Source: JAIBAJ01 sp965284645
Lineage (GTDB): Bacteria; Bacteroidota; Bacteroidia; JAIBAJ01
Assembly: GCA_965284645.1 (NCBI GenBank)
Contig: OZ260106.1
Location: 1,860,001 to 1,924,000 of the forward strand
Length of the DNA: 64,000 nt
Direction of reading: 5' to 3'
Below the pieces are notes generated by a model that saw nothing but the letters and a program-made list of their open reading frames with translations, made no database searches and had not been told where the DNA came from. Shown here in pieces: positions 17,976 to 27,744 of the stretch; position 1 is the stretch's first letter; each line of letters begins with the position of its first letter. The position numbers and the translations under genes were made by a program.

Positions 17976-19121
17976 CTAATTTGGGTTCAAAGGGTTTCCT
18001 CTTTCCTTTTTCCATCTTTCTACCCAACCCCAACCTAATTTGCCCAAGGTGGCTTCCGTAGCCATCAATACAATTACATCGTGCTCGGCAATGACCTTTT
18101 CCAAATCTAAATCAGCTGGAGTAGGGGAGCCCGGAAGAGCTGGATAAATTTCTCGGTTGTAAAACCAAAAGTGATGGTTGCCAAGCACCTCCCTAAATCC
18201 TGATTCGTACATGTCCCAATAATAACTGTCGGCTACCATCAGTAAAGAAGGTTTGGTTTGACCTGGTTTTTCCACCAACTTAAGTTTTGGATAGGCCATA
18301 TCGAAGCTGGGGAGTCGGAACAAAAGATTGAGTCCATCCCCAATATCATAATCATAATCGTGTGGTTGTTCTAACCTGGTTTCGGTCCAAGTAAAATCGG
18401 ACATATCTATTTTGCGTAAATGTTCCAAACGTTTAATCATAGAATCCATCACTAAACATACACCATAGTGGCTCCAATGGATGCCATACTGTGGATACAA
18501 TGGGTAGGGTGTTTTGTCTTTCTGTTCTACAAAATAGCTATTGAAATCGATTTGGTTTAGTCCCAATTCCTTGCCAATTTTCACCATGGATTTGTGGTTG
18601 GTTGTGCCTACCTTGTTGCTGTCTAACCAATCCTCCGGAAAGTATTCAGGAAAAAAAGAACCTTTCCCAGCTGCATAAACTACCAACAACGTTTTGTTCT
18701 GCAAGGCTAAACTTTCCTGTAATTCATGTAGAATGTTCATGAAGCTTTGAATTGAATCTTGTCCAAGGAAATCTTGCCCATAATAAGCCTTAATGTAATT
18801 CTCCTCAAAGAGATAATTCTCCTTCCCTATTACCACACTATTGGCTTTGGCCTTTCTAAACAAACTGAATTCAATTTGGTTATTAAGTCTAATAAAGGTG
18901 GAACGGAAACCAAATTTTTCCTTCACATAGGTTTCGGTTTGGTGCTGGAATTCGCCACTGAACCAGGTTTCAAAACCTAAAAAAGGTTGCACTGGTTCGC
19001 TCAGCATCCCTTGCAAAGGCACTAGTTTTTTAAATTTAAATACTTGCTGCAACAAGGGTAGAAAAAGGAAGCCTAGCAGTAGAATTACCAATCCGTTTTT
19101 AAAGGTGTTTTCCCTGTTCAT
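17976..19121 (-). CDS. AlgJ/AlgX-like SGNH hydrolase-fold protein (polysaccharide O-acetylation)
   Basis: About 381 residues with an N-terminal signal anchor (GLVILLLGFLFLPLLQQVF) and a periplasmic SGNH-like domain. Key blocks are the oxyanion/nucleophile motif LLMVADSYYWDMYE and the downstream GIHWSHYGVCLVMD, which place it with the AlgJ/AlgX acetyltransferase group. In that group the periplasmic protein accepts an acyl chain passed through the membrane by an MBOAT partner and moves it to an exopolysaccharide. I choose ATG 19121, four bases after the MBOAT stop; the frame is open to 19160, but the anchor then starts late. The MBOAT partner is immediately upstream, which supports the assignment. 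The polysaccharide is unknown. Confidence 0.82.
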   Translation of the reverse strand: MNRENTFKNGLVILLLGFLFLPLLQQVFKFKKLVPLQGMLSEPVQPFLGFETWFSGEFQHQTETYVKEKFGFRSTFIRLNNQIEFSLFRKAKANSVVIGKENYLFEENYIKAYYGQDFLGQDSIQSFMNILHELQESLALQNKTLLVVYAAGKGSFFPEYFPEDWLDSNKVGTTNHKSMVKIGKELGLNQIDFNSYFVEQKDKTPYPLYPQYGIHWSHYGVCLVMDSMIKRLEHLRKIDMSDFTWTETRLEQPHDYDYDIGDGLNLLFRLPSFDMAYPKLKLVEKPGQTKPSLLMVADSYYWDMYESGFREVLGNHHFWFYNREIYPALPGSPTPADLDLEKVIAEHDVIVLMATEATLGKLGWGWVERWKKERGNPLNPN

Positions 19122-19125
19122 TTGT

Positions 19126-20550
19126 TTAGAATCGAAAATAAATAAAAGGGTTAAAACCAAAACCAGTTATTTGGGCAATACAAAGTCCCATCAATAAAAC
19201 CGTTACTCCAAACATTAGCAGATGTTTGAAGCCTGTGTAAGGTTTAAAGTATACCTCATCCTGTATTTTTTGGAAAAGGGGTAAGGCCGATAAAAATGAA
19301 AACAGAAAGGCCAATACAAAGTACAAGTTTGTGTCGCGATCAAAAACTGAAATTTTGTTGATTTCGAAGGCAAATAGTTTGTTCAAAAATGCCCAAGCCC
19401 CCTCCAAGCTTTCAATGCGGAAAAATACCCAACCGATGCAAACCAAGAAAAAGGTCAAAACCATTGGTATCCACTTGCCCATGAGCTGGTACCACTTTCC
19501 CAAAAACATCCTTTCCAAAACAAGAAAAAAACCATGATAAGCTCCCCAAACAACAAAACTCCATGAGGCACCATGCCAAAGACCGGATGCCAAAAACACT
19601 AGCCAAAGGTTGAAATAAAGCCTGGTTTTGGATGCCACTCGATTTCCTCCAAGCGGAATGTAGAGGTATTCCCGCATCCAATTCCCTAAAGAAATATGCC
19701 AACGCCTCCAAAATTCAGTAATGCTTCTTGAAATGTAAGGGTTATTAAAATTCTCTGGTATTCGAAATCCCAACATTTGTGCAATACCAATAGCCATATC
19801 GGAATAGCCCGAGAAATCGAAATAAATTTGAAAAGTATAGGCCAAAATGGCGGTCCAAGCCAAGTACGAATCCAGTTTTTCCAATGGCAAACCGAGTAAG
19901 GTATCGGCATGTAGACCCAAGTGGTTGGCAATGAGCACTTTTTTGCCCAAACCTAGAGCAAACCTATAAAACCCAATCAGTCGGTTGTCGGCCGTTTCCA
20001 ATTGGCTGCGGTCGTTAAGTTGATCAGCTAAATCGTGGTAGCGAACAATGGGGCCTGCTATTAACTTGGGAAAGAGTAAAATGTAAAGCAGGTAGTTCCA
20101 AAAGTTTTCCAAAGGTTTGTGGATCTTGCGGTACACATCCACCACGTAGGTAATGGTTTCGAAAGTATAAAACGAAATCCCAATTGGCAATAGCAGTTTA
20201 GTCCAAGTAATGCCTTGCCAACCCAATAGACCTAAAAATGAATTTACATTGTCGACAAAGAAATTGGAATATTTGAAATAAAACAGTAAACCAACATTGA
20301 TACCGACCGAAGCCCCCAAAAGGAGTTTTCGCTGTAAGGATTCTTTACTTTGATCCATTCGTTTTACTAAATGGAAATCGATAAAGGTGGTGCCTAGAAT
20401 TACAAAGATAAACCTAGGTGCACCCCAACTGTAGAAGAAAATACTAAAAAGGAGAAGACAATAGTTTTTTAGTTTCGGAGGGGAAAGGAAATAACATAGC
20501 AGGAAAACCGGAAAGAAATAAAGAATAAAGGCGATGCTGCTAAAAACCAT
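19126..20550 (-). CDS. MBOAT family O-acyltransferase (AlgI-like)
   Basis: 474 residues with about ten hydrophobic segments. It begins VFSSIAFILYFFPVFLLCYF and has the AlgI signature stretches FYSWGAPRFIF, LLPIGISFYTFETITYVVDV, YFDFSGYSDMAIGIAQMLGF, EFWRRWHISLGNWMREYLYI and the catalytic-His segment ASGLWHGASWSFVVWG. It should move an acyl group, usually acetyl from acetyl-CoA, across the inner membrane for polysaccharide modification. The start at ATG 20550 is preferred over the 20-residue extension to 20610. It forms a pair with the AlgJ/AlgX-like gene and is divergent from the carbamoyltransferase gene. Confidence 0.9.
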   Translation of the reverse strand: MVFSSIAFILYFFPVFLLCYFLSPPKLKNYCLLLFSIFFYSWGAPRFIFVILGTTFIDFHLVKRMDQSKESLQRKLLLGASVGINVGLLFYFKYSNFFVDNVNSFLGLLGWQGITWTKLLLPIGISFYTFETITYVVDVYRKIHKPLENFWNYLLYILLFPKLIAGPIVRYHDLADQLNDRSQLETADNRLIGFYRFALGLGKKVLIANHLGLHADTLLGLPLEKLDSYLAWTAILAYTFQIYFDFSGYSDMAIGIAQMLGFRIPENFNNPYISRSITEFWRRWHISLGNWMREYLYIPLGGNRVASKTRLYFNLWLVFLASGLWHGASWSFVVWGAYHGFFLVLERMFLGKWYQLMGKWIPMVLTFFLVCIGWVFFRIESLEGAWAFLNKLFAFEINKISVFDRDTNLYFVLAFLFSFLSALPLFQKIQDEVYFKPYTGFKHLLMFGVTVLLMGLCIAQITGFGFNPFIYFRF

Positions 20551-20679
20551 GTGGGCTGCTAAATTGGCGAAAATTAGTTTGTTGGAATTGGAGAAAAGAT
20601 ATAATACCAATTTTAATTTATAAATAGTCCAAAGGCTATTTGTAAGTTTAGATTGGTAAATGCCTAGTATATAGTATGT

Positions 20680-20723
20680 TAGTCCAATTTTTTTTAAAAA
20701 AATGTGAGCCTAAAATTGGACTA
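20680..20723. promoter_or_regulatory. Perfect 12-bp inverted repeat in the divergent promoter region
   Basis: TAGTCCAATTTT (20680-20691) and AAAATTGGACTA (20712-20723) are exact inverted copies separated by 20 bases. They lie in the 381-bp gap between the MBOAT and carbamoyltransferase starts; a half-match ATAGTCCAA occurs at 20625. It could be an operator, or a hairpin lacking a T-tract. The rest of the gap (20551-20931) is AT-rich and shows no gene. Confidence 0.45.
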
Positions 20724-20931
20724 TACATAATGTCCATTCGGTATAATTTCTCTACAAACCAATAAAAAGAAGGACAAATTAATTTCTTCAATTAAATTGC
20801 AACAAAAACTCCAAAAAGGCCTCTTGCAATTGCGTATTCAGTTTTTTTATCCATCAAATAAATATTTAGGGTCAAATCTTTGGCCATCTTTTGTTTCTTT
20901 GTGACTTGTAAACCCATTTGTAAGGTATTTC

Positions 20932-22683
20932 ATGGTAATTCTAGGTTTTAACTGTTATGGACACGATTCGGCGGCGAGTCTGATTATTGATAATAAGGTG
21001 GTTTTTGCAGTGGAGGAAGAACGCCTCAACCGCAAAAAGCATTTTGGTGGACTTCCTGAGGCCAGTATTAGGGAATGCTTAAATTTTGCCGGACTTACCC
21101 TTGCCGATGTTGACCATGTGACCTTCTTTTGGAAGCCCTCTATCTCGTATTCCAAAATTCCCGTTTTCCTCCTCAAATTTTGGGATAAGGTTCCTTCCCT
21201 CCTAATGGAACAACGTAGTTTTTCGGTTGAAGAAAATTTAGGTATGCTTAATTACCTCAGCGATATGCGTAAGCTGCCAGAGACCTTGAATAAAACTTTC
21301 CCGGGCAATAATAAATTCAAGTTCCACCTAATGGAACACCATTTGTGCCATGCCGCTAGCGCTTTTTATCCAACGCCATACGAAGATGCAGCCATCCTTA
21401 CCACCGATGGAGCAGGGGAGTGGACTACTTCCATGTTAGCATATGGAAAGGGGAATTCAATTAAAAAACTCAGCAATATCGAAACCCCTTATTCTCTTGG
21501 AGCCTTTTACCAAGCTATTTCGAGGCATTTGGGCTTTAAGCTAATTGAGGGGCCAGGGAAATTAATGGGTTTGGCTTCCTACGGAAATCCGAATACCGAA
21601 ACCTACCAAAAGATGCGTCAATTGTTTGAATTGACCAACGATGGAGGTTTCAAAATGGATATGAGCTATTTCTCTTATCACTATACCCGTAAGAGTGGTG
21701 TGAGTGAAAAGTTTACAAAATTGTTTGGTCCTTCCAAGGCACAGGGAAAAGATTGGAGTGAGTATGAATTGGAGGTTGCTGCAGCGGCTCAACGCATTGT
21801 GGAAGATGTGCTGTTGCATGCTGCCCGGCATTTGAAAAAGGTAACCAAATCCGAAAACCTCTGTATTGCCGGTGGAGTAGGATTGAACAGTGTAACCAAC
21901 GGCTTAATGGCCAAAGAAGGAATTTTCAAAAATATCTTCATACAGCCAGCGGCAGGTGATAGCGGGACATCCTTAGGTAGCGCTCTCCTGCTCAACCATG
22001 CTATTTTGGGAAGAAAAAGGGAATGGGTAATGGATTCAGCCTTTTTAGGTCCAGGTTACCAAGACGATGCCTATGAAAAAGCCATCAAGCAATTCGATTT
22101 GCCTTATGTGAAAACCCAAACCAATTATGCGAAGTTTGCGGCAAAGAAATTAGCTGAGAATAAAATTATAGGTTGGTTTCAAGGTCGACTTGAGTTTGGT
22201 CCAAGAGCCTTGGGGAATCGCAGTATTATAGCCAGTCCCTTGCATTTGGATATGAAAAATGTACTCAATGCACGGGTGAAATTTCGTGAAGGATTTAGGC
22301 CTTTCGCCGCCATTGTGTTGGAAGAAGATTGTGGCAAATACTTCGATAGCAGCTACCCTAACCCGTATATGTTGGTGGTGTATGATGTATTGGAAGAGTA
22401 CCGCCAAAAGCTACCGGCCATTACCCATGTCGACAATACGGTTCGCATCCAAACAGTGAATAAAACCGAAAACCCGGAGATGCGCGATTTATTGGAGGCC
22501 TTTAAAGAAGAAACCGGATATTCGGTTTTAATTAATACATCTTTCAATATCAAAGGCGAGCCCATCGTTTGCAACCCTTACGATGCTGTGTGGAGTTTCG
22601 ATCGTGCTGATATGGATTACTTGATTATAGGCAATTATATTGTAGCTAAAAAGGGTGATGAAAAGGCGTTGGAAGGTTTGTAG
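20932..22683 (+). CDS. Carbamoyltransferase (NodU/CmcH/HypF-C family)
   Basis: 583 residues. The N-terminal Kae1-like domain carries GHDSAASL, VEEERLNRKKHFGG, the metal ligands in MEHHLCHAASAFYPTPYED and the nucleotide site ILTTDGAGEWTTS, then IAGGVGLNSVTNG and GDSGTSLGSAL. The C-terminal carbamoyl-transfer domain contains WFQGRLEFGPRALGNRSIIA and VKFREGFRPFAAIVL. Family members use carbamoyl phosphate and ATP to carbamoylate sugars or antibiotics (nodulation factors, cephamycin). Beside an O-acylation pair, modification of a surface polysaccharide is the likely role, but the acceptor is unknown. ATG 20932 gives a complete N-terminus. Confidence 0.9.
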   Translation: MVILGFNCYGHDSAASLIIDNKVVFAVEEERLNRKKHFGGLPEASIRECLNFAGLTLADVDHVTFFWKPSISYSKIPVFLLKFWDKVPSLLMEQRSFSVEENLGMLNYLSDMRKLPETLNKTFPGNNKFKFHLMEHHLCHAASAFYPTPYEDAAILTTDGAGEWTTSMLAYGKGNSIKKLSNIETPYSLGAFYQAISRHLGFKLIEGPGKLMGLASYGNPNTETYQKMRQLFELTNDGGFKMDMSYFSYHYTRKSGVSEKFTKLFGPSKAQGKDWSEYELEVAAAAQRIVEDVLLHAARHLKKVTKSENLCIAGGVGLNSVTNGLMAKEGIFKNIFIQPAAGDSGTSLGSALLLNHAILGRKREWVMDSAFLGPGYQDDAYEKAIKQFDLPYVKTQTNYAKFAAKKLAENKIIGWFQGRLEFGPRALGNRSIIASPLHLDMKNVLNARVKFREGFRPFAAIVLEEDCGKYFDSSYPNPYMLVVYDVLEEYRQKLPAITHVDNTVRIQTVNKTENPEMRDLLEAFKEETGYSVLINTSFNIKGEPIVCNPYDAVWSFDRADMDYLIIGNYIVAKKGDEKALEGL

Positions 22684-22690
22684 GGTAGAT

Positions 22691-23373
22691 GGAACGGTGA
22701 TTTTCGCGGAATTAATGGTACACTGATAAAACAGATAGAACAGAATAACACTGAATTGGAATACTGATTGATTCGGACGCTAATCGCTTTTATTCGAACG
22801 CTGAATACGCTGATTTTCGCTGAATTAATGGTACACTGATAAAACTGATAAAACAGAATAACACTGAATTGGAATACTGATTGATTCGAAGGCTAATCGC
22901 TTTTATTCGAACGCTGAATACGCTGATTGGGGTGATTTTCGCTGAATTAATGGTACAGTGATAGAACAGATAAAACAGAATAACACTGAATTGGAATACT
23001 GATTGATTGGAACGCTGAATTCGCAGATTGGGGTGATTTTCGCTGAATTAATGGTACACTGATAAAACTGATAAAACAGAATAACACTGAATTGGAATAC
23101 TGATTGATTCGGACGCTAATCGCTTTTATTCGAACGCTGAATACGCTGATTTTCGCTGATTTATGGTACACTGATAAAACTGATAAAACAGAATAACACT
23201 GAATTGGAATACTGATTGATTGGAACGCTAATCGCTTTTATTCGAACGCTGAATACGCAGATTGGGGTGATTTTCGCTGAATTAATGGTACACTGATAAA
23301 ACTGATAAAACAGAATAACACTGAATTGGAATACTGATTGATTGGAACGCTAATCGCTTTTATTCGAACGCTG
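22691..23373. repeat. Tandem repeat array, about six units of 101-122 bp
   Basis: The landmark TTTTCGC(T/G)GA..TT(A)ATGGTACA recurs at about 22701, 22814, 22936, 23037, 23150 and 23271, giving unit lengths of 113, 122, 101, 113 and 121. Each unit also contains CTGATAAAAC, AATAACACTGAATTGG, ATACTGATTGATT and, in most, CGCTAATCGCTTTTATTCG. Length differences come from optional blocks such as CAGATTGGGGTG. No long ORF is conserved between units and there are no unique spacers, so this is neither coding nor CRISPR. It starts directly after the carbamoyltransferase stop. Confidence 0.85.
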
Positions 23374-23600
23374 ATTATTAGGATTGATAAGATTTTTCCT
23401 GATTTTTTCCTTGCGGAAAAGGTTATATAGCATATGCCCCCTATTCGCTAGTCGCCTATCGCTAATCGCAATTAATTCGAACGCTGATTATTAGGATTGA
23501 TAAGATTTTCACTGATTTTTTCCTTGCGGAAAAGGTCAAATGGCGTATGCCCCCCCATTCGCCAATCGCCATTCGCGAATCGCCTGTATTCGAACGCTAA
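23362..23600. repeat. Second tandem duplication, about 112-bp unit
   Basis: The block starting ATTCGAACGCTGATTATTAG at 23362 restarts at 23474. It includes GATTTTTTCCTTGCGGAAAA and runs into short CGCCATTCGC-like sub-repeats. A shortened third start appears near 23588. It continues the first array and shares its TTCGAACGCTGA phrase. Confidence 0.7.
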
Positions 23601-23650
23601 AAGGATTTTCACTGATTTTTTCTCCACTGCTAAATCACAGCACTACACTT

Positions 23651-23795
23651 CCGGGCAGGGATAGAAGCGGAAAACCCACAGCGGCCTAAGCGTAAGCGAA
23701 AGGCGCGAGGATTTGCAGCGAATAGCCCGACCCGAAAGCCCATGTACAAAGCTTAAAATAATGCACTACTGGTTTTGGGCTGTAGGGGGCACGCC
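23651..23795 (+). repeat. Structured intergenic element, copy 3 (SIE-3)
   Basis: Plus-strand copy with CGGGCAGGGATAGAAGCGG, CCCACAGCGGCC, GCGAGGATTTGC and AGCGAATAGCCCGACCC. It is the most degenerate copy: the closing helix has a mismatch (CGGGC against GCACG) and the 3' hairpin pairs poorly. It lies between the convergent carbamoyltransferase and HhH genes, directly after the tandem repeats. The 150 bases from 23796 to 23946 show no gene. Confidence 0.65.
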
Positions 23796-23946
23796 TAATT
23801 AAATTAAAAATGAGGAATTAAAAATTGGTTAATTTGAAGTTAGCGATGAGAAAATGTATTCAAGTAATTGGACTTTTTTGCAAAGAAATAGGGGGATTGA
23901 TTGGGTGAAATTGGAAGTCCAAAAAACGCGGAATGCCTGAAAAGAC

Positions 23947-26049
23947 TTAGAAACTAAAGCGAATTTGTGCTTTTATTTCGGAGCGAGTTGGACCAGTAAT
24001 GGCACTGATGCCGCTGCCTTGCTCGGTTTTGTTGGAATAAACGGTTTGAGCAAAACGCAACCAAACATCGATGCCACGCCACACATGGTATTTCAAAGTA
24101 ATGTAATAGCGACTGCCACGGTAGTATAAACCGGGGATGGAAAAGGCATACAATACATCGTTTTCGTAGGCATATATGCGGCTGTTGTAACTATCCGTAT
24201 CGAACAAAGCATAGCGAGCGGAAACGGTTAATGGACTCCCAACAGCCGAATAACTTATGTCTTGGTAAATCATGAATCCTTTTTCCCATTGTCCACCGGT
24301 GTTTTTGAGCACTACATATTCAACCCGATTCCGCAACTTGATGGAGGGTGATACGCGATAAGAAATATTGAACCGAAAGTTGGTTTGATCGAGATTCACC
24401 AAGCCTGGAATGCCTTCCAAAACATCGGGCATGTTGCGTTGTTTTTGCCTTTGCCTTACCCTAAAACTAGCATCAAAGGTTTTACTTGGCGTGTAACTGA
24501 GTTGCAAGAGGTAATCCCATCCACGGCTAGGGGCATCGATTTGATACTTCAACCAAGGAAAGGTGTAATAATCGGCGTAACCCTGCATGTTCCAACCTTT
24601 TCCGAAAGATGCCCTAAATCCGATATAAGTGCCCCTTTCGTTGGCTGCCAAGGTGTTTTCGGTGATAGCATTGGAATATCGACTTTGGAAATTGGGCTGA
24701 AAATCGCGGCGAACAGCAATCAAAGTTAATTTGGGATCCAACATCCAAAACAAACCGTTGATAGAACCCAAACCTCCGTTCTGACTCATTCCTGTTTCGC
24801 CAAAGAAATTTAAGTTCCGGAACGTAAAGGTATAATCCATGCCAAAATTGGTATTGCTTTGTCCGGAAAGTTCGAATTGGTTGTAAAGCTGCTCATTGGC
24901 CTCAATGGATTGGGAATATTTATAGTTTACCCCAGTGAATCCTAGGTTCAAGGTTTTGTATTTAAAAGCCAAATGCCCCCCGGCCAAGCGTTCGCCAATG
25001 GTTTTGCGGTTATCCATCTCCGAAACCGTTCGGTGGTAGCCCGATTGGTCGAAACTGGTTACCTGAATGGCTTCATCATTGGTGGAATCGGGTTGGGTTA
25101 AATTGCCGTCAATTTTTTTATAGGAATAAAATCCTGTAAGGTCGAATTTCCATAAACGCACTGTGGCGGCTCCTCCTCTCAAAAAACGGTTCTCATCCAC
25201 CGAAGTATAAGGCCTAATACCCACGGCGTTGCGTTTGATGCTATATGGGTCGGCCGTTTTTCCAAATGCAAGTCCTGTCCAAACGGTTAAGCCTTGACCG
25301 AACTGGGCCTGAAAATCGCCCAAAGCCAAGGTTTTCAGCCAAGGATTGGCATTTCGGAGGATAAAATGGGCAGAATAGAAGTCAAATCCCTGCTTTTGGT
25401 TGCCTTTGAAAAACTGTTCGCCTGCATCTTTTTCGGCTGTGAACCCAAATTGTAAATTGGTTGAATATTTGAATACATAACGTGTGAAAAGACGGTAAGG
25501 GCTTCCTGCATAGCGGCTGTTGGGACTGGCTTGCAACAAACTATCCGAGGCCGGTTGGTAGCCTTCTGCTTTTTCTAGATTTTGTTGAAAGCGGGCGAAA
25601 AGTTGACTTTTACCGTTTTTAAAAATGTTCTTGAAATTCAATCGGGCTACATCGGTATTGTCGTTTACCATTACGTAAGGCCTTACACTTAATATGGTAT
25701 TCAAATCCCAGCCATCGATGGATTGCAGCTCATAAAAATTCATAAGCCTACCATGCCGGGCAATATGGCTCAACAGGTTGTTGATTTGTACTTCATCGAG
25801 CAGGTTGAGCTGTTGTAAATCCTCTCTGGATGCATTGTTGAGATTAATAGGGTTCTTGGCAATTTCTACCAAATCATCAATCAAATTGGTATAATCGGTT
25901 TCCTGGTCGGTGCCCTCTGCAATGTTTTCAATCTTGCGTTCGATCAGGTTTTCTTTCTTTAATTCCTCAATGTCGTTTTGGGCAAAGGTTGTTACTATTC
26001 CCCCTATCCAAGCCAATAGAACTAGAAATGCATTTTTCCCGTGCGACAT
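23947..26049 (-). CDS. Helix-hairpin-helix domain outer-membrane beta-barrel protein
   Basis: About 700 residues. After a signal peptide (GKNAFLVLLAWIGGIVTTFAQ) comes a short acidic linker. Two helix-hairpin-helix motifs of the ComEA type then appear at about residues 55-110 (NPINLNNASREDLQQL and ELQSIDGWDLNTI). The rest is alternating aromatic/hydrophobic strand sequence with glycines and a final KAQIRFSF, ending in Phe as outer-membrane barrels do. Such HhH-barrel proteins recur in Bacteroidota, but their role is not established; DNA contact or uptake is suggested only by the HhH. The start is ATG 26049; ATG 26061 or the longer frame to 26118 would add hydrophilic residues before the signal peptide. 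Confidence 0.75.
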   Translation of the reverse strand: MSHGKNAFLVLLAWIGGIVTTFAQNDIEELKKENLIERKIENIAEGTDQETDYTNLIDDLVEIAKNPINLNNASREDLQQLNLLDEVQINNLLSHIARHGRLMNFYELQSIDGWDLNTILSVRPYVMVNDNTDVARLNFKNIFKNGKSQLFARFQQNLEKAEGYQPASDSLLQASPNSRYAGSPYRLFTRYVFKYSTNLQFGFTAEKDAGEQFFKGNQKQGFDFYSAHFILRNANPWLKTLALGDFQAQFGQGLTVWTGLAFGKTADPYSIKRNAVGIRPYTSVDENRFLRGGAATVRLWKFDLTGFYSYKKIDGNLTQPDSTNDEAIQVTSFDQSGYHRTVSEMDNRKTIGERLAGGHLAFKYKTLNLGFTGVNYKYSQSIEANEQLYNQFELSGQSNTNFGMDYTFTFRNLNFFGETGMSQNGGLGSINGLFWMLDPKLTLIAVRRDFQPNFQSRYSNAITENTLAANERGTYIGFRASFGKGWNMQGYADYYTFPWLKYQIDAPSRGWDYLLQLSYTPSKTFDASFRVRQRQKQRNMPDVLEGIPGLVNLDQTNFRFNISYRVSPSIKLRNRVEYVVLKNTGGQWEKGFMIYQDISYSAVGSPLTVSARYALFDTDSYNSRIYAYENDVLYAFSIPGLYYRGSRYYITLKYHVWRGIDVWLRFAQTVYSNKTEQGSGISAITGPTRSEIKAQIRFSF

Positions 26050-26175
26050 TGGCACAAACATATCCAATTTAATGAGGAGAAAAGGAGGTTTTTTCAAAAA
26101 AGTATCAACGGATTGCAATCGATATTAAACATTTACTGCCTATTTTCGTCAAAATTTAACTTGAATTTAACAGTT

Positions 26176-27665
26176 ATGCGGCACTCCTTTCGTTTTTCAC
26201 TTATCGGTCTACTTGCTTTGGTCCCTTTTTTTCGGCTAAAGCCCAGTTCAACAACAACGGAGATGCCATCTTCAACAGTACAGATATACATACAGTTAAG
26301 CTGTATTTCACCCAGCCCTCCTTTTGGGATAGTTTGATCAATAATTACTACGACGATGTAATGATGCAGGCAACGGTTGAATTCGACGGACAGCTTTTTC
26401 CATCCCCCATCGGTGTGCAATTGAAAGGTAATTCTTCCTTTAACTCGTATCCCGGAGTGAAAAAGTCGATTAAAATCAGTTTTGACGAATATGTAGATAC
26501 CGCCGACCTACATGATATTACCACGCTCAACCTGCACAATGGGTTTAAAGATCCCAGCATGTTACGTGAAAAGCTTTGTCTGGACTTTTGTAAGAAAAAC
26601 GGAATCAATGCACCCCGTTCCACCTTTGCTAAAGTTTATCTCAACGACCAACTTTGGGGGTTTTATTCCTTGGTAGAGCAAGTAGGAAAAACCTTTTGCA
26701 AAACCCGTTTCGACAACAATGGAGGTAATCTATACAAGGGTGATCCGATTGGAGATTTACGCTGGTACGGAGCACAAGAATCTCAATACTATGATAAATA
26801 TGAAAAGAAAACCAATGAAGCTGAAAATTGGGCCGACTTGGTTCGTTTAATCGATAATATAAATAATGAGGCCGAGGCAGTTTGGTCGGATTCTCTCCAA
26901 GCTATTCTCAATACCGAACAATATATACGGTACTGGGCCACCAATGTGCTTTTTGCAAATTTGGACAGCTATACCGGCTCTGGTCATAACTATTACATCT
27001 ACCACGACGATTCCCTTAATTTCTTCCAATGGATTATGTGGGATGTCAACGAAGCCTTTGGTAATTTTAATCCTACCGGTCAACAAAACACCGATCTTTC
27101 CCTTCTAAGTTATGATTACATCCCGAATCCAGCCACCAACCGTCCACTAAACAATAAATTATTGGCCAAACCCGAATACCGCCAACAGCTAAAAGACCAG
27201 CTTTGTGCCTTTATTCAAACCTCCTTCAATAATTGGGCTTTAGATCCACAAATCGATAGCTTGGCCAACCGCATTCGTACCGATTATTATGCCGATCCCA
27301 ATAAAATGTATTCCAACCCGGAGTTCGAAACCAACCTCAGCCAATCCGTCAACCAAACGCCTGGTTTAAAATCCTTCATTTCAAGCAGGGTTACCTACCT
27401 GAGTTCGACCTTGGGTTGTCAGCTTTCGGCCCAAACCCCTGAAAAATCCAATGTAAATTTGGTTCCTAATCCTTTTTCATCTTCGGCCAACTTGTATGCT
27501 GAAACGGACCAAGTTCGAATTTTTGATATGCTAGGAAGGGCAGTGGATTCAGATTTTACCATCACCAAGGCAGATGGCTATTGGATTCTCGAAAACAAAG
27601 CCCAGTTGAAGGGGTGCTATTTCGTAAAAGCTGGATCAATAAACCTTCCTTTTGTACTGGAATAG
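26176..27665 (+). CDS. CotH-kinase-family secreted protein with T9SS tail, frameshift in the signal-peptide region
   Basis: CotH-like protein kinase domain: SPIGVQLKGNSSFNSYPG, SIKISFDEYVDTADL, LNLHNGFKDPSMLREKL, WGFYSLVEQVGKTF and the Asp-containing WIMWDVNEAFGNF. A short T9SS-like tail begins LVPNPFSSSANL. The intact frame begins only at 26334 (TTG), without a signal peptide. The upstream ATG at 26176 encodes RHSFRFSLIGLLALVPFF, a good signal peptide, in another frame. One extra T in the T7 run at 26226-26232 would join them as ...PFFSAKAQFNNNGDAIF, the normal CotH beginning. So a single missing base breaks the gene on paper. CotH homologues phosphorylate secreted proteins; the target is unknown. 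Confidence 0.8.
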
Positions 27666-27718
27666 TCCCAAAATTTCTTATGGAATACGCAATCGGTAAA
27701 AGGTCAGGCCCACAAGTT

Positions 27719-27726
27719 TACTTTTG
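27719..27726 (+). promoter_or_regulatory. Candidate -7 element for the GH3 gene
   Basis: TACTTTTG matches TAnnTTTG 18 bases before ATG 27745; no clear -33 box. Confidence 0.35.
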
Positions 27727-27744
27727 TCCTCTATTTTTCAAGGT

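Noticed and set aside
22691..23600. Possible CRISPR array
   Set aside because: Units are over 100 bp, themselves repetitive, and have no unique spacers of constant length; no cas genes are nearby.
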